A DNA stretch of 64,000 nucleotides. Source: Bacteroidota bacterium (GTDB lineage: Bacteria; Bacteroidota; Bacteroidia; Chitinophagales; Chitinophagaceae). The notes beneath the pieces were generated by a model. It did no database searches and had not been told where the DNA came from. It saw nothing but the letters and a program-made list of their open reading frames with translations. A program made the position numbers and the translations under genes. This document shows positions 9,397 through 18,117 of the stretch, one piece after another; position 1 is the stretch's first letter, and the number at the start of each line of letters is the position of its first letter. The stretch covers positions 33,203-97,202 of the forward strand of contig JAFDZS010000004.1 in the NCBI GenBank assembly GCA_018266775.1, given 5' to 3'.

Positions 9397-9429
9397 TTGA
9401 TAAATATTGAATTTAACTTCTTATCTTTG
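9397..9429 (+). promoter_or_regulatory. Probable promoter of the infA ribosomal operon
   Basis: TATCTTTG at 9422-9429 fits the Bacteroidota -7 consensus TAnnTTTG, with TTG at 9397-9399 as the -33 element (22-base spacer). Transcription would start near 9435, only about 8 bases before the infA ATG. Confidence 0.55.
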
Positions 9430-9442
9430 CGCTCCCAAAATT

Positions 9443-9661
9443 ATGGCTAAACAGGCACTTATTAAGCAAGATGGAACGATAGTTGAGGCGCTGAGCAACG
9501 CTATGTTCAAAGTAAAGTTAGAAAACGGCCACGAAATTTTAGCAACAATTTCGGGTAAAATGAGGATGCATTATATCCGCATTTTACCAGGTGATAAAGT
9601 GGGGGTTGAAATGAGTCCATACGACCTCACAAGGGGCAGGATCATTTTCCGTTATAAATAG
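9443..9661 (+). CDS. infA: Translation initiation factor IF-1
   Basis: 72-residue IF-1, which binds the 30S A site during initiation. It starts [12 protein letters not shown] and ends R-G-R-I-I-F-R-Y-K, a single S1-like OB fold of the usual length with no extension. The frame stays open upstream to an ATG at 9407, but the 12 extra residues are not part of the family and lie over the promoter, so 9443 is chosen. It is first in the operon. In most Bacteroidota infA follows secY-map, whereas here a divergent lipoprotein gene is upstream, so the operon has been separated from the spc cluster. Confidence 0.96.
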   Translation: MAKQALIKQDGTIVEALSNAMFKVKLENGHEILATISGKMRMHYIRILPGDKVGVEMSPYDLTRGRIIFRYK

Positions 9662-9701
9662 AATTGAAAGAATATAATTTGTAATACGTAAAAATAAAAC
9701 C

Positions 9702-9818
9702 ATGAAGGTAAGAGCTTCTATCAAAAAACGCAGTGCTGAGTGCAAGATCGTAAGAAGGAAAGGAAGGCTGTATGTGATCAACAAAAAGAATCCCCGTTTT
9801 AAACAAAGACAAGGGTAA
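9702..9818 (+). CDS. rpmJ: 50S ribosomal protein L36 (zinc-ligand-poor form)
   Basis: 38 codons from ATG 9702 to TAA 9816-9818, reading [11 protein letters not shown] ... K-Q-R-Q-G, full length for L36. Of the four zinc ligands of classical L36 (Cys11, Cys14, Cys27, His33) only Cys14 remains; the others are Ser11, Asn27 and Phe33, so it should not bind zinc as the classical form does. It lies 40 bases after infA and 78 before rpsM. Confidence 0.96.
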   Translation: MKVRASIKKRSAECKIVRRKGRLYVINKKNPRFKQRQG

Positions 9819-9896
9819 TGTTTCGTGCAGCAATGTATTTACATGAAACCAGCTGCAGCATTCAACAAGTAAAAATTAAAAATCTAAAATAGAATT

Positions 9897-10274
9897 ATGG
9901 CTCGTATTGCCGGTATAGATTTACCAAAAAATAAAAGAGGCGAAATAGGACTTACCTATATTTATGGTATTGGCCGTTCATCTGCACGTTATATTTTAGC
10001 TAAAGCAGGTATTGATGAAGCTAAAAAAGTAAACCAGTGGAATGATGATGAGCAGACTGCCATCCGTAACATCATTAGTTCTGAATTCAAAACTGAAGGT
10101 GCTTTACGTAGTGAAACACAAATGAACATCAAACGTTTGCTGGATATTGCCTGCTACCGTGGTTTACGTCACCGTAAAGGTTTGCCGGTTCGTGGTCAGC
10201 GTACCCGTACTAACAGCCGTACAAGAAAAGGAAAGCGTAAGACAGTTGCCGGTAAGAAGAAAGTAACCAAGTAA
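9897..10274 (+). CDS. rpsM: 30S ribosomal protein S13
   Basis: 125-residue S13 of the 30S head, contacting P-site tRNA and the A-site finger. It has the expected opening [10 protein letters not shown], the helix-turn G-I-G-R-S-S-A, the motif [20 protein letters not shown] and the basic tail [14 protein letters not shown]. Length is normal. The next gene, rpsK, does not follow directly: 169 bases with hairpins intervene. Confidence 0.97.
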   Translation: MARIAGIDLPKNKRGEIGLTYIYGIGRSSARYILAKAGIDEAKKVNQWNDDEQTAIRNIISSEFKTEGALRSETQMNIKRLLDIACYRGLRHRKGLPVRGQRTRTNSRTRKGKRKTVAGKKKVTK

Positions 10275-10443
10275 TGAATTGAATTTGCAAACCGGGGTAA
10301 CACTGGTTTGCAAATTTCATAATAAAGACTTACAGTTTTTTTCTGAACAAACGCTGGATCGCTTTGTAAGTCGGCAGGAGGGTTTGGTTCAGTCCCGGAT
10401 AGCGGGAATTTATTTTTTAAAAGATTACCTAATACAATTAATT
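10275..10443 (+). promoter_or_regulatory. Structured spacer between rpsM and rpsK
   Basis: Contains a perfect 12-bp stem AATTTGCAAACC (10282-10293) / GGTTTGCAAATT (10305-10316), then a second small stem TCCCG (10393-10397) / CGGGA (10403-10407) followed by a T-rich run (ATTTATTTTTT). The pair resembles an attenuator or r-protein leader inside the operon. A frame open through the spacer in phase with rpsK (from 10279) is not part of S11. Regulatory role is inference. Confidence 0.5.
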
Positions 10444-10857
10444 ATGGCAAAGGCACAGGGCGGTAAAGCCCAAGGCGCAAAGGCAGCAACTAAAAAAAGA
10501 GTAGTAAAAGTAGACAGCTACGGAGATGCTCATATCGTTGCCAGTTTCAACAACATTATCATCAGTTTAACCAACAAGCAGGGCCAGGTAATTTCATGGT
10601 CAAGTGCTGGTAAAATGGGTTTCAGGGGAAGTAAGAAAAATACTCCTTATGCGGCTCAAATGGCCGGTGCAGATGCAGCAAAAACCGCTGCTGATGCTGG
10701 TTTAAAAAGGGTTGACGTTTTTGTAAAAGGACCAGGAAGCGGCCGTGAAAGCGCCATCCGTTCATTAACACAAAACGGTATAGAAGTAGCCATGATCAAA
10801 GACGTTACGCCTTTACCACACAATGGTTGCCGCCCTCCCAAAAAGAGAAGAGTTTAA
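10444..10857 (+). CDS. rpsK: 30S ribosomal protein S11
   Basis: 137-residue S11 of the 30S platform near the E site. The start at 10444 gives [10 protein letters not shown], a short basic leader, then the conserved core ([14 protein letters not shown]) and the end [15 protein letters not shown], which is characteristic. The longer frame starting at 10279 would add 55 unrelated residues encoded by the hairpin spacer, so it is rejected. Confidence 0.97.
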   Translation: MAKAQGGKAQGAKAATKKRVVKVDSYGDAHIVASFNNIIISLTNKQGQVISWSSAGKMGFRGSKKNTPYAAQMAGADAAKTAADAGLKRVDVFVKGPGSGRESAIRSLTQNGIEVAMIKDVTPLPHNGCRPPKKRRV

Positions 10858-10879
10858 GACAATTTAGGACTTGGCATGT

Positions 10880-10950
10880 ATGATTTCTGATTTCCTTCAA
10901 CCCAGAAGTAATATTCAAAAGTTGAAGGGAGTTCAAACAAAAGAAATCAT
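10880..10950 (+). repeat. Imperfect inverted repeat in the rpsK-rpsD spacer
   Basis: Two paired blocks: ATGATTTC (10880-10887) with GAAATCAT (10943-10950), and CCTTCAAC (10894-10901) with GTTGAAGG (10921-10928). Further AT-rich words (ATTTCTGATTT / AAATCAGAAAT) repeat to about 10977. The 200-bp spacer holds no gene. Confidence 0.5.
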
Positions 10951-11057
10951 AAAATCCAAAATCATAAATCAGAAATATTTTTTTAACTGGGTGCATTATT
11001 CATTTTAAAAGGTCTTTATAATGATGCACCGACACTAAAAGACCAAACAATACATTT

Positions 11058-11663
11058 ATGGCACGTTATACAGGCCCCAAAACAAAAATCTCCAGAATTT
11101 TTGGTGAACCGATTACCGGCAATGGCAAATGGTTAACTAAAAACAGCAATCCTCCCGGTCAGCACGGTGCAACCCGCAAACGCAAAACTTTAGGTGAATA
11201 TGCCTTACAGTTGAGGGAAAAACAAAAAGCGAAATACACTTATGGTTTGCTGGAAAAACAATTCCGCAAAACATTTGATGAAGCTGCCCGCCGTAAAGGT
11301 GTAACCGGTGAAAACCTGATTAAATTATTAGAAGCACGTTTGGACAATACTGTATTCCGTATGGGTATTGCACCAAGCCGCCAGGCTGCCCGCCAGATGG
11401 TTTCTCACAAACACATTACAGTAAACGGTGAAATTGTAAATATTCCTTCTTACAGCTGCAAACCAGGTGATATTATCAGCCTGAAAGAAAAAAGTGCTGC
11501 CAACACAGCTATCAGCAGCAATGTAAAAGGTAAAAATCCCAAATTCAACTGGTTAGACTGGAGCGAAGCAGAAGTGAAAGGTACTTTCATTGCTTATCCT
11601 GAAAGAGAAAGCGTTCCTGAAAACATCAAGGAACAACTGATTGTGGAATTGTATTCTAAATAA
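11058..11663 (+). CDS. rpsD: 30S ribosomal protein S4
   Basis: 201-residue S4, a primary 16S rRNA binder and in many bacteria the repressor of this operon. The N-terminus [10 protein letters not shown] lacks the Cys zinc knuckle found in some S4 proteins. The S4 RNA-binding domain is at about residues 95-160 ([14 protein letters not shown] ... [11 protein letters not shown]). The ATG lies 200 bases after rpsK. Confidence 0.97.
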   Translation: MARYTGPKTKISRIFGEPITGNGKWLTKNSNPPGQHGATRKRKTLGEYALQLREKQKAKYTYGLLEKQFRKTFDEAARRKGVTGENLIKLLEARLDNTVFRMGIAPSRQAARQMVSHKHITVNGEIVNIPSYSCKPGDIISLKEKSAANTAISSNVKGKNPKFNWLDWSEAEVKGTFIAYPERESVPENIKEQLIVELYSK

Positions 11664-11671
11664 GGATAAGG

Positions 11672-11687
11672 ATGCGCTGAGGCGCAT
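11672..11687 (+). repeat. Small hairpin between rpsD and rpoA
   Basis: Perfect 6-bp stem ATGCGC (11672-11677) / GCGCAT (11682-11687) around a TGAG tetraloop, 8 bases after the rpsD stop. There is no T tract, so it is more likely an mRNA processing or stability element than a terminator. Confidence 0.4.
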
Positions 11688-11727
11688 GCTGCAAAACAAA
11701 TTCTAATTACAAATTAATCATTCAAAT

Positions 11728-12723
11728 ATGGGTATATTAAATTTCGTTAAACCAGACAAGATCGTTCTTCAGAAAGCTACCGAATTTGAAGCCAATTTCG
11801 AATTCCGTCCGCTTGAACCAGGTTACGGTGTTACCATTGGTAACGCATTACGCAGGGTGTTGCTGAACTCCCTCGAAGGATATGCCATCATCGGTATCAA
11901 CATCTCCGGTGCAGATCATGAATTTGCCACTATAAAAGGTGTTACAGAAGATGTAACTGAAATCATCCTTAACCTGAAACAAGTTCGTATTAAAAGGAAG
12001 GTTGAACAGGATATTAATGTTGAGAAAGTTACCCTTTCAATAAAAAATAAATCAGAATTCACAGCCAGTATGATTGGTGAGGCTTCACCTTCATTTGAGG
12101 TAATGAATCCTGAATTGCTGATCTGCACCATGGACGCCAGCGCAAAACTGGATATTGAAATTACCATTGGTAAAGGCCGTGGTTATGTGCCTGCAGAAGA
12201 TCACAAAGAAAAAAGTTCACACTTTGGATATATTCCTGTAGATGCTATTTACACTCCCATCAAGAATGTAAAATACACTATTGAAAACACCCGTGTGGAA
12301 CAAAGGACTGACTTTGAAAAACTGATCATGGAAGTGGTAACAGATGGTACCATTCACCCTGAAGAAGCGGTAAAACAAGCCAGCCGGATCCTGATTCAGC
12401 ACCTGATGATCATCACTGACGAGAACATCACTTTCGATACTAAAGAAGATAAGAAAGAAGACCTGGTGGATGAGCAAACACTGCAATTACGCAAGATGCT
12501 GAAAACACCACTGGAAGACCTCGATCTTTCTGTACGTGCCTTCAACTGCCTGAAAGCAGCGAAGATCAACTCTTTGAGCGAACTGGTTCAGTACGAACAG
12601 GAAGACCTGATGAAATTCCGCAACTTCGGTCAAAAGTCACTCAGCGAAATTGAACAGGTATTACATGAAAGAGGATTGAGCTTTGGAATGGACCTGAGCA
12701 AGCTGAAATTAGATGATGAATAA
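11728..12723 (+). CDS. rpoA: DNA-directed RNA polymerase subunit alpha
   Basis: 331-residue alpha subunit. Its N-terminal domain (about residues 1-235) holds the dimerisation motif G-N-A-L-R-R-V-L-L-N-S-L-E-G, and the C-terminal DNA/activator-binding domain (about 265-325) reads L-D-L-S-V-R-A-F-N-C-L-K-A-A-K-I ... F-G-Q-K-S-L-S-E-I. Length and order rpsD-rpoA-rplQ are standard. Confidence 0.97.
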   Translation: MGILNFVKPDKIVLQKATEFEANFEFRPLEPGYGVTIGNALRRVLLNSLEGYAIIGINISGADHEFATIKGVTEDVTEIILNLKQVRIKRKVEQDINVEKVTLSIKNKSEFTASMIGEASPSFEVMNPELLICTMDASAKLDIEITIGKGRGYVPAEDHKEKSSHFGYIPVDAIYTPIKNVKYTIENTRVEQRTDFEKLIMEVVTDGTIHPEEAVKQASRILIQHLMIITDENITFDTKEDKKEDLVDEQTLQLRKMLKTPLEDLDLSVRAFNCLKAAKINSLSELVQYEQEDLMKFRNFGQKSLSEIEQVLHERGLSFGMDLSKLKLDDE

Positions 12724-12736
12724 TGAATTAATTACA

Positions 12737-12776
12737 GTCAACAGACGACAGACCAGGCGGTTAGTTGTCTGTTGAC
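12737..12776 (+). repeat. Inverted repeat in the rpoA-rplQ spacer
   Basis: Outer arms GTCAACAGAC (12737-12746) / GTCTGTTGAC (12767-12776) pair perfectly, and inner bases pair with several mismatches. The arm words resemble those of the inverted repeat upstream of parA (28405-28456), so both may belong to one dispersed family. Confidence 0.6.
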
Positions 12777-12852
12777 CGTTGTCTTTAAAAATATTACAAA
12801 CAAGTAGGTTATAAATCCTGACACGGTATAACCGAATTTAAAACACACAGTC

Positions 12853-13368
12853 ATGCGTCACGGAGACAAAAACAACAATCTCGGCAGAACAGCTTCTCAC
12901 AGGAAAGCCCTGCTGATGAACTTAGGTTGCCAGCTGATCACCAACAAAAGGATCACTACCACACTGGCCAAAGCAAAAGCTTTACGTACTTTCATCGAAC
13001 CATTGATCACCAAAACTAAAAACACCGCAAGTAAGGAAGCCATCATGCACAATCACCGCGTGGTATACAGCTACCTGAATGATAAAGCCGCAGTAAAAGA
13101 ATTGTTTACTGTAGTTGCACCAAAAGTTGCTGGCCGCCCCGGTGGTTATACCAGGATCATTAAATTAGGCGCCAGGTTAGGTGATAATGCTGAATTGGCA
13201 ATGATCGAATTAGTTGACTTTAACGAGATCTACGGTAAAGGTGTTAAAGCTGCTGCTGAACCTGCTGCTAAGAAGACACGCCGTTCTTCTGGTGGTAAAA
13301 AGAAAGCTGCAGAGGCTGCAACAGAAGCTGAAGCTGCTGAAACTCCATCAACCGAAGAAAAAGCATAA
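12853..13368 (+). CDS. rplQ: 50S ribosomal protein L17 with Ala/Lys/Glu-rich tail
   Basis: 171 residues: the L17 core ([13 protein letters not shown] ... N-E-I-Y-G-K-G) spans about 1-130, followed by a ~40-residue low-complexity tail ([14 protein letters not shown]) that ends in acidic/Ala repeats. Such tails are known in Bacteroidota L17. It ends the operon, with a terminator 22 bases after the stop. A frame at 13214-13462 is a shadow of this tail. Confidence 0.96.
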   Translation: MRHGDKNNNLGRTASHRKALLMNLGCQLITNKRITTTLAKAKALRTFIEPLITKTKNTASKEAIMHNHRVVYSYLNDKAAVKELFTVVAPKVAGRPGGYTRIIKLGARLGDNAELAMIELVDFNEIYGKGVKAAAEPAAKKTRRSSGGKKKAAEAATEAEAAETPSTEEKA

Positions 13369-13390
13369 GATTGAAATCAATGTTTTATAT

Positions 13391-13420
13391 AAAGCCCTGA
13401 AATTTTTTCGGGGCTTTTTT
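13391..13420 (+). terminator. Terminator of the rplQ operon
   Basis: Stem AAAGCCC (13391-13397) / GGGCTTT (13411-13417) with extra pairing across the TGAAA/TTTC interior, followed by TTTTTT. Confidence 0.9.
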
Positions 13421-13477
13421 ATATGTACCTGCATGCTCCGGCATGCAGCAAAATTTGTATAATGTTACAGCATTATG

Positions 13478-13496
13478 TACTGGTCAGAGACCAGTA
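13478..13496 (+). repeat. Perfect palindrome upstream of carA
   Basis: TACTGGTC (13478-13485) / GACCAGTA (13489-13496) with an AGA loop. It lies about 115 bases before the carA start and next to another palindrome. Confidence 0.6.
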
Positions 13497-13499
13497 ACC

Positions 13500-13530
13500 A
13501 AATCGTCCCCGTCGGAGACGAGGACGATTT
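13500..13530 (+). repeat. Second palindrome upstream of carA
   Basis: AAATCGTCC (13500-13508) / GGACGATTT (13522-13530) with further pairing CGTC/GACG inside. The GACGAGGACG word recurs in the dispersed palindromes near 44057, so it may be a distant relative. Confidence 0.55.
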
Positions 13531-13561
13531 TAGCACCTGTGGCAAAATGTGAAAAATTTTA

Positions 13562-13594
13562 TTTGCTGAAAATCATATCGAATTAGTTTCTTTG
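13562..13594 (+). promoter_or_regulatory. Probable carA promoter
   Basis: TTTG at 13562-13565 and TTTCTTTG at 13587-13594, a near match to TTTG-N19-TAnnTTTG with a 21-base spacer. The start of transcription would fall about 10-15 bases before the ATG at 13612. Confidence 0.45.
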
Positions 13595-13611
13595 CAAAAT
13601 CTTTAAAATAA

Positions 13612-14718
13612 ATGGCTACAACTTCCCCTTATTCTGCAGTTTTAGTTTTAGAAGACGGTACTGTTTTTTACGGAAATGCCTTTGGAAAAAAAGGGATCAC
13701 TTCCGGAGAAATTTGTTTTAATACTGGTATGACCGGTTACCAGGAAGTATTTACAGACCCCAGTTATTACGGGCAGGTATTAATCATGAATACGGTGCAC
13801 ATTGGTAATTATGGTACAAAGGCCGGCGATGTGGAAAGTGACAGTGTGAAAGTTAAAGGAGTTATTGGCCGCAACCTGGAAGAAAAGTACAGCCGCTTTA
13901 TGGCAGATATTTCTTTGCAGGAATATTTTGACGCACAAAACGTAGTGGCTATTGATGGTATTGATACCCGTGCATTGGTTGCCCATATTCGCCAGCAGGG
14001 TGCCATGAATTGTATCATATCTTCCGGTGAACTAAACGTTGATGTATTAAAAGCAGAACTCAAAAAAGTACCTTCAATGGATGGCCTGGAACTGGCTTCT
14101 GTTGTAAGTACCAATGAAGCCTATACTTTAGGGGATGAAAGCAGCAGCATCAGGGTTGCGGTACTGGATTTTGGCATTAAAAGAAATATATTAAACTGCA
14201 TGGTGGAAAGAGGAGCTTTTGTAAAAGTGTTCCCGGCTAAAACCAGTTTTGAAACATTGGAAGCATTTCAACCCGCAGGATACTTCATCAGTAATGGCCC
14301 CGGCGATCCGGCTCCAATGGATTATGCCATCGTAACGGTAAAACAAATCCTGGCCTCCAATAAACCGCTATTCGGCATTTGCCTTGGGCATCAGTTGCTG
14401 GCTTTAGCAAATGATATTCCTACATTTAAAATGCACCACGGGCACCGTGGATTGAATCACCCCGTAAAAAATATTATTACCGGCAGAAGTGAGATCACCA
14501 CACAAAATCATGGTTTTGGCGTAGACCCCAAAGCAGTGAAAGCAAATACTAATGTTGAGATCACACATGTTAACCTGAATGATGATAGCATTGAAGGCAT
14601 CCGGCTGAAAAATAAACCGGCATTTTCCGTACAATATCACCCGGAAGCAACACCCGGGCCGCACGACAGCCGCTATCTCTTTGATGATTTTATCAACCTG
14701 ATACAATCTGCCAACTAA
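13612..14718 (+). CDS. carA: Carbamoyl-phosphate synthase small subunit
   Basis: 368-residue glutaminase subunit that supplies ammonia to CarB for carbamoyl phosphate (arginine and pyrimidine synthesis). N-terminal CPSase small-chain domain: E-D-G-T-V-F-Y-G-N-A-F-G ... F-N-T-G-M-T-G-Y-Q-E. C-terminal class I amidotransferase with nucleophile Cys257 in G-I-C-L-G-H-Q and the His/Glu pair in Q-Y-H-P-E-A-T-P-G-P. carB is not adjacent, and a terminator directly follows, so the gene is monocistronic here. Confidence 0.96.
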   Translation: MATTSPYSAVLVLEDGTVFYGNAFGKKGITSGEICFNTGMTGYQEVFTDPSYYGQVLIMNTVHIGNYGTKAGDVESDSVKVKGVIGRNLEEKYSRFMADISLQEYFDAQNVVAIDGIDTRALVAHIRQQGAMNCIISSGELNVDVLKAELKKVPSMDGLELASVVSTNEAYTLGDESSSIRVAVLDFGIKRNILNCMVERGAFVKVFPAKTSFETLEAFQPAGYFISNGPGDPAPMDYAIVTVKQILASNKPLFGICLGHQLLALANDIPTFKMHHGHRGLNHPVKNIITGRSEITTQNHGFGVDPKAVKANTNVEITHVNLNDDSIEGIRLKNKPAFSVQYHPEATPGPHDSRYLFDDFINLIQSAN

Positions 14719-14726
14719 ATATTTAC

Positions 14727-14753
14727 AAACAGGTGCTTCGTCACCTGTTTTTT
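14727..14753 (+). terminator. carA terminator
   Basis: Perfect 9-bp stem AAACAGGTG (14727-14735) / CACCTGTTT (14742-14750), CTTCGT loop, T tract to 14753. Confidence 0.9.
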
Positions 14754-14792
14754 ATTTGATGCGGTATCAGAATAAATACAGAAATTAGCATT

Positions 14793-15212
14793 ATGAAGAT
14801 TGCTATCATCAACGGACCAAACTTAAACCTGCTGGGTACACGTGAAGTGAGTGTATACGGCAGGCAGAATTTTGAAACTTATCTTACACAATTGAAAGCA
14901 AAATATCCTGAGATCAGCATCAGTTATTTTCAAAGTAATATTGAAGGGGAATTAATTGATGCGATACAGAAAAATGGCTTTGATTGTGCCGGCATTATTT
15001 TCAATCCCGGTGGTTACACGCATACGTCTGTTGCTATTGGCGATGCTATTGCAGCAGTTACTGCACCAGTGGTGGAAGTACACATCTCCAATATTTTTTC
15101 AAGGGAAGAATTCAGGAAAATATCACACGTATCTGCAAAAGCAAAAGGCGTAATCAGTGGTTTGGGGCTGAAAGGTTATGAACTGGCTTTATTATCGCTT
15201 ATTGAAAAATAA
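14793..15212 (+). CDS. aroQ: 3-dehydroquinate dehydratase, type II
   Basis: 139-residue shikimate-pathway enzyme that dehydrates 3-dehydroquinate. Typical features: I-I-N-G-P-N-L-N-L-L-G at the N-terminus, catalytic Tyr in the lid (V-Y-G), F-N-P-G-G-Y-T-H-T-S-V with the active-site Asn/His set, and E-V-H-I-S-N near residue 98. Length is normal for the dodecameric class. It stands between the carA terminator and a convergent gene. Confidence 0.95.
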   Translation: MKIAIINGPNLNLLGTREVSVYGRQNFETYLTQLKAKYPEISISYFQSNIEGELIDAIQKNGFDCAGIIFNPGGYTHTSVAIGDAIAAVTAPVVEVHISNIFSREEFRKISHVSAKAKGVISGLGLKGYELALLSLIEK

Positions 15213-15218
15213 ACTCCA

Positions 15219-15848
15219 CTACAATATTACCCGGAGAAAGAGTACATAGCCGGTATCTTTTTTAGGATTATCGGCAACCCTGATAACATGCAATCCTGCT
15301 TTTGTCCACACCGTAAATAATTCACCTTTACGATGCGCTGCAATGGCATCATCCAATTGGGGCAACATAACACCCCGTACAAACCAACCTAAATCACCGC
15401 CTTTATGAGCCGTCATGTAATCGGCACTGTAAGTACTGGCCATTGACGCAAAACTGGCTTTGCCTGTTTTTATTTTATTTACAATAGAATCTGCCAGTGA
15501 AGCTGCATACCGCGGGGTATAAGTAGACGTGTCCAGCAGAATATGATTGACATGATAAAATGTATTCGGTGCTTTATACAGTATTTTGATCAAAATATTC
15601 TCCCCTTTAAATGGCCCGTAAGTTTTACCCACTTTACCATAATATGCAAGGCTGTCGGCTTTGCCCAGGAAAGTACCGGTGGTTACCACAGCTATTGTAT
15701 CAATATAAAATTTCTTTTTCAAAACAAATTTTACAAAACCAACAGGGTTACTGGTGGTATCCAGTACCTTTTTTATTTGAGCAATGGTTTGTGCTTGTGC
15801 AACAGGTACGGCAGACAGTAAAAGAAGAATAACTAATAATCTTTTCAC
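15219..15848 (-). CDS. Exported parvulin-type peptidyl-prolyl isomerase
   Basis: 209 residues with a signal peptide (M-K-R-L-L-V-I-L-L-L-L-S-A-V-P-V-A-Q-A). A PpiC/parvulin domain occupies about residues 95-195: V-N-H-I-L-L-D, then F-A-S-M-A-S-T-Y-S-A-D, K-G-G-D-L-G-W-F and G-L-H-V-I-R-V, all family signatures. It probably assists folding of outer-membrane or secreted proteins in the periplasm. It lacks the long SurA-type N-terminal chaperone helices, so it is a minimal isomerase. It converges on aroQ with 6 bases between. Confidence 0.88.
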   Translation of the reverse strand: MKRLLVILLLLSAVPVAQAQTIAQIKKVLDTTSNPVGFVKFVLKKKFYIDTIAVVTTGTFLGKADSLAYYGKVGKTYGPFKGENILIKILYKAPNTFYHVNHILLDTSTYTPRYAASLADSIVNKIKTGKASFASMASTYSADYMTAHKGGDLGWFVRGVMLPQLDDAIAAHRKGELFTVWTKAGLHVIRVADNPKKDTGYVLFLRVIL

Positions 15849-15930
15849 GGTGGTAATTTGCAGTAAAGATAAGGAAAGCAGGCAGAGTTTAGTGCAGGCA
15901 AACGTTACTGCTTCCCGATGAAGTTTGAAT

Positions 15931-18045
15931 TTATTTTATTTTTCTTACAATTGATTTCACCTGTTTCTTCATTGCATCCAGTTCACCCAATTGCTGCTGA
16001 ATAAAACTGTTGTCTTCAAGTCTTCCAACAACGGTATTCATTTCATTAGCATTATCGTACACCATTTTCTTGAAAGGGTTGCTGTAATCTTTTGCCCTGG
16101 ATTCAAAGATGCCTTTACTCATCCATTCCTTGGTATCGATGGCTTGCTGTAATAACGTTTTGAAAAGTGCAGGCGTAAATTGTTTGGAAGTGATAGTTAA
16201 TATTTCAAGCAATGAGGTGTAAGCATGATGCAGTTTTTCAGTTTCATAAGCCAACCCATGCTGCCTGTAAAAATCATGTACATCATCCCAGCTTTTAATT
16301 TTTCCAGACTTTACATTTCTTTTAAAAAGGTCGATGTCGGTTTTTTGAATGAGCTGCCCACCAACATTCAGCCATTCACTGCGCTGGATTTTTGCTGATA
16401 ATGTTTTTTTGAACGCATCGAAACCGGCAAATTTATTTTTTTGAAAATGTTTCAGCAAAACAGTGGTGCCGTAGTATTGTACCAGTTCTTTATAGATATG
16501 CAGCGCCTGTGGTATTTTTGAAATTACTGTTTTTCTGTGCGTGTGTTCAAAACCGGTAGTGGTAGCATTGCCTTCTTCATCAGGCTGCAGTGCCGATAGA
16601 ATTTTTATGGCATCGAATATTTCATTGATCGTGTCCGGCGCCAGGTAATCATATTCAATATGCTGGATTTTTTCAGTACGCATATCCCTGTCCACATATT
16701 TTTGAGAGTTGCGTGCCAGTGCATACATGTTATACATAAACCAGTACGCAGGCATAACATGAAGTTCATCTTTCGACACATCATTACTGATTAAACTGAA
16801 CGGGATGGGTATATTTAACTCCGCAGGAAAATCTCCTTTCGCCAAAATAGTAAAGCTGGCAAATTTTGAATTGTGCTTTAAGCTTACGCAGAGGCCGGGC
16901 CAGAAACCGCGCCCTGCAACAATTTCACCATCTGCTGCACGGCTGTTATGATTGCTGCCAATAGTGGCGCCAGCGGCCATATTACTTTGCCCCATCACCA
17001 CGGCAGCACATAAAAATGAATTGTTATGATGCTGTTCATGCGCCGGAAAGATGAGTGAATTCAGCACCTCGCAACAGGAAATAGTGGAGTTGTTGCCTAA
17101 ATATGAGTTGATCAAACGGGCGCCATATTTTAACTGCGAATGTGAGGCCATTACAAAACGTACTGCTTTGGAACCATAGAAGATGCGGCATCCATAGCCC
17201 ACAATGCCGTTTACAATTTCGCAGCCTTCGCCAATTTGTGAAGTGCGGTTGGCATCGCTGTTAACAGTAAGGTTTTTTAACTTGTTAGCACCTTTTAAAT
17301 AAGCATCTGTTCCTACCAAAACATCTTTAATGATCTTGCAGTTTTTGATCACAGTACGGTCGCCAATCTTTCCGTAATAACCATGTTGTTTATCGAAACT
17401 GTTTTCAGTAAAAGTTTTAAATTTTTCCAGTAACGCTGCATCATCGCGGTATTTGCTCCAGAGCCAGGCATCGCCGGCCAGCATACTGTCAAAAGGCAAT
17501 ACACTTCTGCCTCCATTCTCGTTACATATTTCCAGCCATACACGAATGCTTTCTTTTTCTCCTTCTTTTAAAATACCGTTACCAAATTTTGCCTTATCGG
17601 TGGTGGCCAGTTCATTTACGTTTGCAATCATTACTTCGTTGCCAATAATATAGTGGCTGAGATAATCCACATTTTCCACGCACACATTATCACCAAAATC
17701 GCAACTGATGATGGTGCTGCTGTACAAACCTACCGCCATTCTCAGGTTATGAAATTCCAGGTAATACGATTCTAACTTACCAATGCGGATCAATCCAAAG
17801 AACTTGCAGTTCTTCACCAGTTCAGCATTGAAAGAAGAAGATACCAAAATATTATTCCAGTCGTCAGATGTATTCCTGTTCCGCACCAGTATTTCAATTT
17901 CCTGTGCATTCAGTTTCCTGTATGTAATGCCATTATGATTTTGCTGGTTCCGCAGATGGTATTCATCTTTTCCTTTGGGAATATACTGGTGCTCTACAAA
18001 ATTGTAGCCCAGGTTACTTACGGGATGTTTCTTAATGATATTCAT
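15931..18045 (-). CDS. DUF4954 family protein, 704 aa
   Basis: Large cytoplasmic protein of a Bacteroidota/Spirochaetes family of unknown function. The N-terminal ~450 residues contain irregular hexapeptide-type repeats (C-K-F-F-G-L-I-R-I-G ... V-G-L-Y-S-S-T-I-I-S-C-D-F-G ... C-E-I-V-N-G-I-V-G-Y-G-C-R-I) as in left-handed beta-helix acyl- or nucleotidyl-transferases, and the C-terminus is helical with charged residues. It starts 72 bases after the glmS stop on the same strand and is probably co-transcribed. A role in amino-sugar or nucleotide-sugar metabolism is an inference from that pairing. Confidence 0.85.
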   Translation of the reverse strand: MNIIKKHPVSNLGYNFVEHQYIPKGKDEYHLRNQQNHNGITYRKLNAQEIEILVRNRNTSDDWNNILVSSSFNAELVKNCKFFGLIRIGKLESYYLEFHNLRMAVGLYSSTIISCDFGDNVCVENVDYLSHYIIGNEVMIANVNELATTDKAKFGNGILKEGEKESIRVWLEICNENGGRSVLPFDSMLAGDAWLWSKYRDDAALLEKFKTFTENSFDKQHGYYGKIGDRTVIKNCKIIKDVLVGTDAYLKGANKLKNLTVNSDANRTSQIGEGCEIVNGIVGYGCRIFYGSKAVRFVMASHSQLKYGARLINSYLGNNSTISCCEVLNSLIFPAHEQHHNNSFLCAAVVMGQSNMAAGATIGSNHNSRAADGEIVAGRGFWPGLCVSLKHNSKFASFTILAKGDFPAELNIPIPFSLISNDVSKDELHVMPAYWFMYNMYALARNSQKYVDRDMRTEKIQHIEYDYLAPDTINEIFDAIKILSALQPDEEGNATTTGFEHTHRKTVISKIPQALHIYKELVQYYGTTVLLKHFQKNKFAGFDAFKKTLSAKIQRSEWLNVGGQLIQKTDIDLFKRNVKSGKIKSWDDVHDFYRQHGLAYETEKLHHAYTSLLEILTITSKQFTPALFKTLLQQAIDTKEWMSKGIFESRAKDYSNPFKKMVYDNANEMNTVVGRLEDNSFIQQQLGELDAMKKQVKSIVRKIK

Positions 18046-18117
18046 ATTGTTCCCTGGAAGCAGGGCCCGTTTGTTTGTTTATGATGCAGTTTCAAAAATC
18101 GGCTTTGTATTGAAATC

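Noticed and set aside
10279..10443. N-terminal extension of S11
   Set aside because: The 55 extra codons read through hairpin sequence and match nothing in S11, which begins at 10444.
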